Below are positions 53,616 through 64,000 of a stretch of 64,000 nt of DNA, in pieces; the stretch's first letter is position 1; every line of letters starts with the position of its first letter. The notes beneath the pieces were generated by a model that saw nothing but the letters and a program-made list of their open reading frames with translations, ran no database searches and was not told where the DNA came from. The DNA comes from Wuchereria bancrofti (lineage: Eukaryota > Nematoda > Chromadorea > Rhabditida > Onchocercidae): positions 11,885,475 through 11,949,474 of the forward strand of contig SSBO01000001.1 in NCBI GenBank assembly GCA_005281725.1, in the 5' to 3' direction. Both the position numbers and the translations under genes were made by a program.

Positions 53616-55019
53616 AATTATTGCAAATTATTGAAATCGATTTAAAATTTTTGGCAAAAAATTTGGTCCAACTACTTGTATCTTCCTCAAACAATTTTTT
53701 TTTTTTAAATTAAAATTTAATGCTTAGAATTTATCAATCCTTATTGATGATGTATGATGTGCAGAGCTTTTTCAACAAATCAATATTGATTGACAATTTG
53801 TCGATTGATAGCTATATTAGCAATTTCAGAAGGTGATAATTTCATTTCTTTTTTTATAATGATACAAACCTGAAAAATTATTGAATTGATTTAAAATTTT
53901 TGATAAAAGGTCTGATTGAATTACTCGATTTATCGATGAATCTAATAAAATTGGAAATTATATCTTTTAGTTAAGTTGGAATAAATGTGAAAATGAAAAA
54001 AGTGAAATTAAGAGGAATAAATAATCAAAAAATGTTATGTCAATATTGCAGGTTATTTTTTTAACTGTCATCTTAGTAAGGAATGTGATTAAAATTTGAA
54101 AACAGGAAATTATTTTACTGATCCATCCTAATTATCTTTATTCGGCTAGAGTAATTAAGCGTATTAGGTGCATCAGTGTTATTTATCGTCGATTTCAACC
54201 TTAGTTTAATCATATTCCATCCTTCTCAATTGATACATTTGTTTAATATATTCGATAAAACTGATTTGATTATATAAATGGAAAAAAATAAAATTTATAT
54301 GATCGTTTCATCATTCACCAAAATCACCTTATCAATTGTTATCACACATAAAGTGGAGTAATATTTAGAATCCTCTGTCACTTTTTTTTTTCTATTTAAT
54401 ATCTATTAGTTTAAAATTGAAATCACTTTTTTTTCCTATTTAATGCCTTTTACTATAAAATTGAGATTACAATGTGACTTTGTCAGATAACAATTTTAAA
54501 GCAGTTATATAATCTTGTTAATCTGAAAGCTTGAAATTATTTAGCATAATATATTCAAGTATGATAATAACATATTTCTATATGAATTCAATATTACTTT
54601 GCTTTCAATATCACTTACTTTTTCAGTAAGCAGATGACTTTTTTCATATGCTTGCGACAAATCTGAACTTTTCACAATAATTAATCTTTCTCAGATGTGA
54701 TAATATATAACATCACATGTTACTTATGGAAATGATGATTGATAGTAAAAGTTCTATTTCCTGATTATTTTAATGAAAATGAATTGATAGCAATCTATTA
54801 CGATTGATAATAATTAGTGCAATCTTATTAATAGTACTATATTACTTAATTATAAAATTTTATTGCAACAAGTTTAATATTATTAATTTATAACTTTCAT
54901 AAATTCTAGGAAAATTATCACTTTGATTACAGAACCCCGTATATATTTTAAGATGCATTATTGGATGAAAGAAAATTCAACTGAAATTTTATGAAAATAT
55001 TTATATAGCAATTTCATAC
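53616..55019. other. Intergenic region upstream of the tetraspanin
   Basis: About 1.4 kb of AT-rich DNA with no supported exon. Presumed promoter of the minus-strand tetraspanin and of the plus-strand ORF at 55020, which is divergent from it. Confidence 0.5.
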
Positions 55020-55259
55020 ATGAGTTTTTTCATGAATCAAAAGCCATATCATGATATGGAAGTGTTATCAACAGTAATAACTGGCTGTAAAACATATCCA
55101 TTACGATCAAGTCGTTGTCGAAGTTCATCAATAGTTTTGGTTGATGTTGATGATGATGATAAAATTGATGATGTTGAAGATGATGAAGCTATTCCATTAG
55201 ATGAAGTAGAAAATGTGATAGCACTAGAATGCTGTGTTGACTCTGAAATAATGAAATGA
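55020..55259 (+). CDS. Possible acidic small protein, single exon
   Basis: A 79-codon ATG-to-TGA frame beginning MSFFMNQKPYHDMEVLST. It has a Ser/Arg-rich segment (RSSRCRSSSIVLV) and then a strongly acidic segment (DVDDDDKIDDVEDDEAIPLD). The codon choice and mixed composition look more coding-like than the surrounding chance ORFs. No signal peptide, membrane segment or known domain. It could be a complete small gene or one exon of a larger transcript. The acidic part partly reflects a GAT-rich microsatellite-like stretch. Confidence 0.4.
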   Translation: MSFFMNQKPYHDMEVLSTVITGCKTYPLRSSRCRSSSIVLVDVDDDDKIDDVEDDEAIPLDEVENVIALECCVDSEIMK

Positions 55260-56989
55260 AATGCTATTATTACAAGCTAACGGAATTATTCGGAAAAATT
55301 ACTTCAAATTTTAAAGAATTTATGTAGTTAGCCAATTTGTTAGTTAATTAATTCGTATCTATGGTAATGCTGCTAGGTTACGCAATATGCATTTCTTAAT
55401 CAATTCTTGCCTTATTTCAAAAAAAAAAAAAATAGTGAAAAATTCTCACAATAGAATTTATTCTTTCTCAACAATCTCGAAATTTGATAAACGTTACATT
55501 AATAACCTAAACAACAAAAATTACAACATAAATTACGATGGTAGCTAACTTATTGAATTAATTAATAGTACCACCCCTCCAAAAAAAAAGGCTTTAAGAC
55601 GGGAAAATGTAAACATTTTAGAAAAATTCATTTCTACTTAAGGTGATAATAATATCACTCATTGATAATAATAATTTGATGAATATGTTTAGGTAAAAAA
55701 GAAAAGGAAATCGCTGATAATGGTAGGCATTGAAATAATGAAATTTTAAAAAGTCATCTGCTGTCAAGATAAATAAATAGATGATTTTTGGGCAAATAAA
55801 TAAAATTTTGGAACTAATTACAATAATGAAGATAAAACTATTAAAGCTGTCAACAATCTATCAACATCATTGTGTATTAAATGATTAATATACCAATGAT
55901 TAATAGGTTCCCATTATATAACTGAAAATTTTCAACAAGTCGGTTGCCTAACCGGAAAGAAAATGAAACAGTTTGTTTTTCAGAATGAAGAACAAAAAAC
56001 CATTTACATTTTCAAATGAAGAAAGAGAAAAATCGTTTACATGTAACAGGTTTCATTTGTTTAAATTTCTAAAAAGGTATTTAAAAAAAAAAAAAAAACT
56101 CGTGGAATTGCGGTTTTCATACAGACAATGTATTACATGGCAGACTTTTACAGCACTTTTTGGCTTCGACTTCTCCTTCATCTCTATCTGCTATTATTAT
56201 GTCATATCAATGAAAACGACAGGAAAGAACAGAGATGATAATTTTGAAAAGTAATATAATTATTATTTAAATTATTTAATTGGTGCTTAAAGAAAATAGT
56301 TGTATAATTATAATAATTAACTAGGCTGAAAAAAAATTATCCATTGAAATTAAATTTCACTCAAAATTAACAGTAGTATAATTTTGAATTTTTCAGGCTA
56401 TAAATGACAGGTTTGGAAAGTATTTGATGAATAGTGTAATTATGCATACCTATGATAACTTCAACTAAATAAAAAGTTTTTGATGAAAAGGAAGATCTTA
56501 CATTTCAAAGTTTTATTTTTCTAAAAAAGAAAAAGCAACTTCATACTTCGGGACATTAATTGCTATCATAAGTATTAGTAAATTTTAAGAGACTAGTATG
56601 TTTAAAGGAAAAAAACAGCTGTTCATTAAACAAAGTCCTATTCTTCTAAAAAGGAAAAAGCAGTCTGCGGAAGTTAATTTGTTTTCAAATATAGGTGGTA
56701 ATTAAGTTTTCAAAATGATAGCAACTGAATTTATATTAATTAACAACCATTTCTTACTGAATACTAGGACACTAATCAAACAGATAACAATAATATAAAG
56801 TGCTTTATTAAAGTTTTGATAACACTGTAAACTATATGATTTTACAAATTTTTAGAAAATATAAATCGGCGTTTTTAAAATAAACAATAATTTATAATTG
56901 TATCTAATCATTTGTTTAAAAAAATTTATATTTCTCGAAAGCTTTCTAGTTACAATTAAGAAATCCATTGAACAGCTTTCCTTGCAAAA
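55260..56989. other. Intergenic region with one coding-like patch
   Basis: AT-rich and otherwise featureless. The patch at about 56096-56245 is less AT-rich and open on both strands, but it gives no coherent protein. The 3' UTR of the minus-strand kinase gene lies at its right end. Confidence 0.45.
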
Positions 56990-59900
56990 TTATGAGCTCC
57001 AAATCCTGATATAATCAGCATAGACTTTCAAAACTTCATCCTTACCTTGCGGTATTCCTTTACGTTCCCAGTGATTCTTGAGTTTTGAAACTGATAACAA
57101 TCCGCAGTCTGCTGTAACATTACTGGGAGGTACTCCATTAGGTGATTTAACTGGTGATGCATACTTTTCTATGTTCGGTAAAATATCGGCAAAAGCAGGT
57201 CTCGATTTCGGATCATGATGCCATGCTGATGTTATCATGTATAGAATATGAGCTGGGAACTGAACAGTTGGATGTGGAGGTAAAGGTGGACGACCTGAAA
57301 CTCAAACTTAAAACATCAATCTTAAGTAATCGTATATAACATATTATATTCAGTAATCAAATTCGTAGTAACTGTGCTAAATTAACTTTTTTCATTGGTT
57401 AACTTTTTTGAGTTCAGTTTTTTCAATGATACTACTTGAATGCTTTATCTGTTCAATTCACTGATAAAATTTTGAGATGAAAAAGTGAAGATGAACATTT
57501 TTTTATTGGAAATTAAATTCCCAGACTTCGTTTATAAGCCATCTCAGCTGCAGCAGCAGCGGGTTTCAAGTGAGCAAACGGTAGCTCCGCAGCATGAAGT
57601 TCCCAAATGCATAATGCATAACTGAATACATCTGCTTTTCGATCATAACGGCCACACTGAGTAAAAATTTCAGGTGCCATCCAGCGAAGATTCTATACGA
57701 AACTATTCATTAAAGAAATAATTTTAAAATTTATCTTTATAAGCATCACAGATAAAAAAAAAAGAAAAAGCAAAAAATGATGAAAAAATCTAACCTCATA
57801 ATATTTAAGGCAAGAATCCATAATAATTTGCTCTTCTTCTGTTCTCATCCAGATTATTGACTAACACTAGTCTTTTCAATTTTAAAATTTCAACAAACAT
57901 AACATACACCCGGTTGTTTAGTCATATTTTCATCGTCATGTTGTGCCATAAAGCGTGATTCACCGAAATCGGCCACTACCGCATGTCCATCTTCATGAAG
58001 AAGGATATTGTGAGAATTGAGATCACGATGGATCACCGGTCGTTTAGCAAGCTCATGCAGATATCGCATCCCACGTGCGACATCAATTCCTATATTTAGA
58101 CGCAAAGCCATTTCCAGAACCCTTCAATAAGTTTTTTTTATGCCACTTCTATTAATTAAAAGCATGCAAAAATGGATGGATGATTTCGTTTTCTCATACA
58201 AAACTATTAAGTATTATAAGCAATTTCTCAACTTCGATTTAGTTAAATTTTTTTATTATTTCAGCATTTTCAGAATTTTTCAGTAGGCTATTTTAGTATT
58301 TTAGAAATTCAAATCGATTTATAATTAATATGCATTTAACTGAAATTGATAACTTACCGTTTTTGTTCATGTAGCAAAGAAAATAAGGATCCATTAACAA
58401 GAAATTCTGTAATGATTGCAAACTGCTGTAAAAAAACCAAGCATTGATAAAGAATTTAGGAATATGCATTTTTTTCTACGGAAAATTCTTTAAAGGATGG
58501 AAAGCAAAGTGGAAAAATCTGAAGATGGATAAAGGAAATAAGCAAATAATAATCATTGTGAAAGAATTTTTTCTAACTTCAGATCTTTAGTTTTCTCATG
58601 TAATATCCACTTAACTCCAATTTTGTAACACTTCGTAAAATTTCAATTTTACCATCAAAAAATTAAAATAAAACTAACACTTGGATCATCTAAGCATGCA
58701 CCAACAAAATTAATCACATTAGGATGTTGCAGTTTACTCAGAATTGATACTTCACGACAGAACATATCAACTTCACTCTTGGAACCAAATGCTACTGCGC
58801 GATATCTGCAATGTGATTTTTTTCTTACTTCTGAATTAAAGAAATTTGTCATCTCGCCAGAGACAAAAATATATAATAACCTGCCTTTTGATAGCTACTA
58901 TTTTGCCGCGATACGTACCCTTATAAACTTTTCCGAATGAACCACTACCGATAGCTTCCTGAAATAAATTTTGCAATGAAGCAAAACATTTATCAATACT
59001 TCTATTTCTCTCAGTAATACGATATGAATTAGAGATACCTGAAAATCAACATCTGTTAATGAAAGATGGAAATGACTGCACAGTGAAGCTCTCAATTGCA
59101 ATATTTCAGCTTTTTCTTTTGTCACTGATCGTAAACGACCAAGTGGACTAGGAAGTGGTGTATAGCTACTTTCGCCAGAACTGAAAATTAATTTCTGCTA
59201 TGAAATCAATAAAGGAATTACAATATAAAAACAAATTTCATTATTTAGCTGATCAAAACTCTTCTTTACATGAAATTTTGAAAAAAAAAAAGAAAAACGG
59301 AAACTCTTTTAGAGATGCAAATACCTATATTCTGAACAAACATCAGAATCTGGACGTTTGTTTGCATAATACTTAAGTAAGGCTACAATCTGATCGTGAC
59401 CCTTTTCATATGCCCAAATAATAGGTGTTTGTTGCTGATCATCGTTAAGACTAGCAGATGAGGCGGATGAACTACCAGTTGCAACTGAACTTGCGGATTC
59501 TTTGGACAATGAAAACATCGTTTGAGCTATAGTTGATGATACTGGTGTGCTACCTGAAAGAAATTTATTATTATATCAATCAAAAAGATTTACTGACATT
59601 GTTGAAAAAAAAAGTTGGAATTGTCGGATTTTTACAAATAAATAGGCTTTCAAGTTAATTTCGTATATTACAACTTTAGGCAAAGAAAAAATTCCACGAT
59701 ATCAAATTAAATTCTGATTACATTTCTTGTTTTTTCTTGCAAACAAGTAACTGAAATAGTTAAGCTTTCCAAATAGAGCAAAATCATAAGCTAAAAGATA
59801 ATTTCGTACCAACTAACTAAAGAATACAAAATAATTGAATAATGAAAATTAATCTTGAAAACGATAAAAACTTGCCACTTAATGTTTCATTTGGCAAAAG

Positions 59901-62900
59901 TGAATAATCAACAGCTCGAGCAGTTAATGATTGATCTGCACCATTGTCCAGGAGAAACTGCACAAATCGTAAATGTCCATGATAACATGCGCTGTGCAGA
60001 GCTAAAATTTTGAGATATTATTTTGGAAGTGAGCTAAATCAGTTCATAAACAGAACAGATCATAAAACAATACTTTCAATAAACTTCAACTATGAAGTGT
60101 TCATTAAAATATGTTCCGAATTTTCAACAATAGTGTAAAATTTTGAAAAAAAAATTTTTTTTGAAACAAAAATTTTTTTTGAAACAAAAAATTTTTCACT
60201 TTTTTCCGGAAGAAAAAATGTTTTGTAGCATAGAGGTAACCTTAGGAAAAAACCTACCAGTATGACCATCCTGCCCTTGAAAATTGGCATCTACACCAGG
60301 TTGTTTCAACAAAAAAGCCACCAATTCCAAATTCCTACCATTTGTACAAGCTGCATGTAGAGGTGTTTCGGAGAACACGTTTTCCTATGTCAGACATAAA
60401 ATTCATTCAAGTTTTTTTTTTTCCTGATAAGAATACACAGAACGAAATGAATTCTTAAGTTTTTCGCTGTCATCAAAAAGTTACCATATTCAGGGTAACA
60501 GATCCACTGAAATCTAACAATCGTTTCACTGCATCCAACCGTCCTGCATAACAAGCTGTATGAAGCGGTGTATCACCATAAATATTGGTTTTTAAAGCTA
60601 ACTGAAAAAAATTTAGACAACTATTTCAGATTTAGATGTATAATTGTGGCAGTAATTTATGATTAATCATGAAACTCTCATTGCTTGCAAGAAGACTTGT
60701 GCTACTGTTTAAGAGTAATTGTAACAATAATCATAGGAACTTTCTAGTTATTCAATACGATGCGGACAACCGTTTGGACACTGGTTAAACTGTTCAAGGA
60801 GAGACGGTCCACTTTAATAAACTATCTTGATCAATTTAAATTGATCAAATTCATTTTCAACTTAAAGACCAATTTGTTCATCAATTTAAAGCTTCCGTAC
60901 TGATACATTTTGAGACTGATGAGGCTAAATTTTGTAAGAAGAGCCATATCTACATGACGCTAGTATAAAAGTGGATAAGTGGAAGGAAATATGAACAAAG
61001 AAGGTTTAAAATATGTTATAATTACTCAATGACTAAAAATTATATAATTTATTAAATAATACGTACTTCCTGATGTCCAGCACCAATTTTTAGGAGTAAT
61101 AAGTCGATAATCCCAACGTGACCTGTTTTAGCAGCGAAATGTAATGACGTATTACCCTCATCATCGGCCAGAGTTGCTATTGAAAAATGTAATTTCAAAC
61201 AATAATTAAGAGCAACAAATTATGAATAAAACTAAAATATATGCTTGTAGTTGTTAAAGAGCGGAGAGTTCAAAAAAAAATGAGCTAATGGCTTACAGTT
61301 CAAGATAATTCATTAATCAGTAACTTCTATGTGAAAAAAAAAATTAGTAATGTTGTTGAATACGTAGAATTATACTTATGCATAATTTAAAATTTTTTAA
61401 AATCAATCAAAGAAGTTCAAAATCAAAGAAATTTGAAAAACAAACGATCGGCATCAGCTTCCAGAAGTGCAGAAACAATAGTGATTTGGCCTTTATTGCT
61501 GGCCAGATGCAAAGGTCGATCTCGTACTCCACCACAAGCATTTGGATCAGCTCCACGTTTCATAAGCAAACGTACTATCTGCAATGTAGGAATTTATCAG
61601 CGAAAAACAAAACAAAAGCGATATCAGTTAAAATTTTGTCTAGTCTCAACTAATATAATAATCAATTATATTTCATACCTTTTCGTGAGCAAAATAAGTG
61701 GCGCAATGAAGTGGAGTGAAATTCACAAAGTCAGCAATTTGTAATGAAGCGCCTCGATCGATCAGCTTTTCTACCATCTCAATATTACCACACATTACAG
61801 CCAGATGAAGTGGTGGTAATTTGTTGCGACCGGGGAAATCAACATTTGCTCCAGCTGCTAATAGCTTTTCCATTGTTTCAATTTCATCCTAATAGATATA
61901 AAAATTATGTAATTAGAAAAATTTCACTAACAAAGACTTATTTTAAATATGGAATTCTGATAACAAAATACAAAAACATTTATTACTGGAATACCTTATA
62001 AGCATGAAAATAATTTCGTCTGAGCAAAGAGACATAAGTTAATCGACGATTGCTTGATGACAAGAATTAAAAAATGACTAAAGTAAGGTAATTAAATGAA
62101 TGCAAATTTAAATATTACCAAATATATTTCCAATTTGTAATGATTTGTTAGCAATAAATTGGAAGATAAATCACTTGTTAGTAGCTATTGATCGTTTAAC
62201 AATAAGTTTTCACAATTACTAAAGTAGTTAAGATAAAGAATACGTATTAAATGATGTCTTACCTTGTAGACAACGAAATGAAGAGCAGAAAAGCCATTCT
62301 TAGAGAGATGTTTGAGAAGTGATTCCTTTTTCATCTCATCATCACCACATGCTTCAAATAGAATGGCAACCTTTTCAGATTGCTGAAATAAAATTCTTAA
62401 ATTTTAATTTCAAAAAAGTTATATTAAAAAAGGACACGGAAAAAACACTCATAAACTGATTTTTGATTAAACAGCTAAATTAAAGATACCTGTTCCGAAT
62501 GTCCAGCACAAATGAGATGCAATAATGACAACTGATGGTCTTCAGTGCGTTCATCCAGATTTTTTAAACTTTTCAACGATTCTTCCAACGTTTTCAGTGT
62601 ACCTTGACTGAAGAAAAAGTTGTTATTTGTTATCATCAACGATTGTTACTTGCATAAAAATTTTTTTTCGGATTTCGAAAGATTATACTTGTCAAAAAAA
62701 TATTAAATAGACTTTTTTTCAAATTTACCTACGAAAATAAGACTAAAATTAACTTCTTTATCCAAGCATCTAAACTTACAAACATGCATTTTGCAGCATA
62801 TTCCAAGCATCAAAACGTGGTTTGATATCATCATTGAGCCTTGATCGTACCACTGCATAGCCTTCACTGATTTTTTTCTTTAATTCATCTGGAAAAAAAG

Positions 62901-63183
62901 TAAAAATAAAATTAACTTTTTAAATTGGCTCTATCGTATGACTTTTTTTTTTAATTCGTCCCATCATATATCTCAGTCATATGACTTTTTTTTTTTTAAA
63001 CTGTTCGAATCATATGATTTATTCTATTTGACAAAAAAATTGCTTGCATTATTTAAAAAATACATCAATTTTTTTCTTGCATTTTAAATTCTATTAAAAG
63101 TAAACTTTTTTTTCCTAACAAAAAAAGGAAAAGAAAATATTACCTGCGCATGAAGATGGTGGACGTGATTTATAATTACCCAT
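56990..63183 (-). CDS. Ankyrin-repeat protein kinase, TNNI3K type
   Basis: Cytoplasmic tyrosine-kinase-like (TKL) family kinase, 843 aa versus about 835 in human TNNI3K, similar end to end. Exons, all in phase: 63144-63183, 62780-62888, 62490-62607, 62263-62382, 61679-61888, 61446-61578, 61067-61176, 60485-60601, 60258-60384, 59879-60001, 59325-59553, 59039-59180, 58885-58958, 58679-58805, 58358-58425, 57908-58121, 57527-57692, 56990-57294. It begins MGNYKSRP, the family start and a myristoylation-type site. About ten ankyrin repeats fill residues 60-470 (for example [19 protein letters not shown]). The linker has [20 protein letters not shown]. The kinase has the [11 protein letters not shown] loop at 530-540, VAIK Lys550, HRDLNSHN with Asp649, DFG at 667-669 and RWMAPE. 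The key catalytic residues are intact. Substrates unknown. The intron after exon 13 is GC-AG. Confidence 0.97.
57795..57860 (-). other. Candidate in-frame cassette exon in the kinase gene
   Basis: A 66-nt open segment (22 codons, [17 protein letters not shown] then LKYYE) lies inside the intron between the exons ending QPG and starting NLRWMAPE. It is flanked by GTTAG| and |GTTAGA, phase 0 on both sides. Inclusion would insert 22 residues in the activation segment; skipping gives the family-standard sequence. Existence as a real exon is inferred. Confidence 0.35.
58883..58884 (-). other. Non-canonical GC splice donor in the kinase gene
   Basis: After VAIK, the exon must end at AAAAG|GCAGGT to join the next exon as [21 protein letters not shown]. 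This matches the family (IKRYRA...SKSDVDMFCRE). The nearby GT site (CAG|GTTATT) puts the next exon out of frame with an early stop. Confidence 0.8.
60827..60848. repeat. Perfect 22-bp palindrome in a kinase intron
   Basis: Each arm is TTGATCAATTT, giving a fully self-complementary 22-mer with no spacer. It lies in the long intron between kinase exons 7 and 8. Confidence 0.8.
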
Positions 63184-64000
63184 AATTTTTATAAAATGTC
63201 AAGAAATGACATAATTAAATAGAAACAAATATTACATTCATCAAATCTAATAATAAATAATATAAAATATTTGTTTGATAAAGCTAACAAATATTTTAAA
63301 TATTATAGCTAAAAGAGCAAATGTAGACAACACTGTTGCTAGATAGACAGATGCAAGCAAACAATTTTCACCCAAATTTCACAATCTTCTCAAATTGCTC
63401 TTCTGCAGATTTCCTCTTCTTCTTCTTCCTCTTCCTCTTCCTCTGCTACTACCACCACTACTGCTACACATCTTTCTTCCACTCTCTGCAATGTGCGCTG
63501 ATGGATGATGATAATGCCGCTTTTGCTTAGTTTATCATAGGCTGTATTACATTTGCGCAAATGTATGAAGATTATTTCATATATTTCAAATTTAAACAAT
63601 TATTAGCAAATGTTTACCAATGGAGTGATAGATATGAAAATTCTTAGAATAGAAGAAAACTGCTAAAAATATCAATTTTAAAAATAACAAAATATGTAAA
63701 GGTGATGTTTTAAACTGAAGACCACTTGGTTTTTGAATTAAATTCTTTAATGAATAACTTAAATAAGACTAATATTTTTAAAAAAATAAAAAATCTATCT
63801 AAAAATGTAGCTCTTAAGCTTCTAGAATTTGGGAATGTTATCTGTGTATCTTGTGATTATCTTATTTGCAAAATGATTTCTTTCATGAATTTATAAATAC
63901 TAAAAAAATATTTTTGTGTTTATGCATTTTATGTTAATATTATTTGCAAAAAATCATATTATTAATTTAAAAAAAGGAAAATAAACAATAAAACTTTTTA
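63184..64000. other. Upstream region of the kinase gene
   Basis: AT-rich with a TTC/CTC microsatellite at about 63411-63442 and a less AT-rich patch to 63530. Short frames here (poly-Glu or poly-Phe) come from the microsatellite. Probably promoter and 5' UTR of the minus-strand kinase. No gene seen. Confidence 0.5.
63411..63442 (+). repeat. TTC/CTC trinucleotide repeat
   Basis: Imperfect TTC/CTC run (GAA/GAG on the minus strand) about 230 bp upstream of the kinase ATG. Confidence 0.8.

Noticed and set aside
55973..56254. 93-aa plus-strand ORF
   Set aside because: It contains a poly-Lys run from poly-A and a Phe/Tyr-rich tail. The less AT-rich part is open on both strands, so the coding strand cannot be decided.
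57154..57339. Plus-strand ORF antisense to the last kinase exon
   Set aside because: Shadow of the kinase exon on the other strand.
60730..60850. Possible tRNA-like sequence in a kinase intron
   Set aside because: No A-box and B-box pair and no cloverleaf could be formed.
61378..62001. Several plus-strand ORFs of 85-103 aa
   Set aside because: Antisense shadows of ankyrin-repeat exons of the kinase.
63336..63599. Poly-Phe and poly-Glu ORFs on opposite strands
   Set aside because: Produced by the TTC/CTC microsatellite; no other coding signal.

Overview
This window looks like nuclear DNA from a nematode. It is very AT-rich (roughly three quarters A+T by eye), has small exons split by short to medium introns, and uses C. 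elegans-like TTTTCAG 3' splice sites. Several genes have an acceptor-like site just upstream of the ATG with no partner exon, as expected for spliced-leader trans-splicing. The protein families are animal ones. The genome style suggests a clade III (filarial/spirurid) parasite, but that is inference; no species-specific marker was recognised. Single N characters at 5151 and 34571, the second flanked by an exact duplication, show this is a draft scaffold.

Layout. 1-8 kb is mostly non-coding, with an orphan 41-codon first exon (828-950). 8.2-15.7 kb, minus strand: a 14-exon gene for a secreted, low-complexity protein I do not recognise. 20.2-24.8 kb, minus: a complete Cys-loop ligand-gated ion channel subunit. 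27.7-31.4 kb, plus: the regulatory subunit of the NEDD8-activating enzyme (NAE1/APP-BP1; C. elegans ula-1). 31.9-32.6 kb, minus and tail-to-tail with it: a four-exon gene for a 114-aa secreted protein. 32.6-41.7 kb: long gene-poor tract with an assembly duplication and two coding-like islands. 41.7-49.8 kb, plus: a voltage-gated K+ channel. 51.2-53.6 kb, minus: a 222-aa tetraspanin. 55.0-55.3 kb, plus: a possible acidic 79-aa single-exon ORF. 57.0-63.2 kb, minus: an 18-exon TNNI3K-type ankyrin-repeat kinase.

All multi-exon models were built by hand. Exon phases were checked across every junction and total lengths are multiples of three (kinase 843 aa, NAE1 549 aa, Kv 510 aa, LGIC 456 aa, tetraspanin 222 aa, secreted proteins 523 and 114 aa). 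The genes do not form an operon or one pathway. Two are excitability genes (ligand-gated and voltage-gated channels), one is a cullin-neddylation enzyme, one a signalling kinase, one a membrane organiser and two are secreted unknowns.

The observations most worth checking are: a seven-copy 40-bp tandem repeat that copies a splice acceptor, an in-frame 18-nt exon start and a donor-like site inside the tetraspanin gene; a GC-AG intron and a potential in-frame 22-residue cassette exon in the kinase activation segment; a Kv channel whose S6 has PIT instead of PxP; and an orphan N-myristoylation-type first exon at 828. I saw no CRISPR, rRNA, tRNA or recognisable intact transposon.
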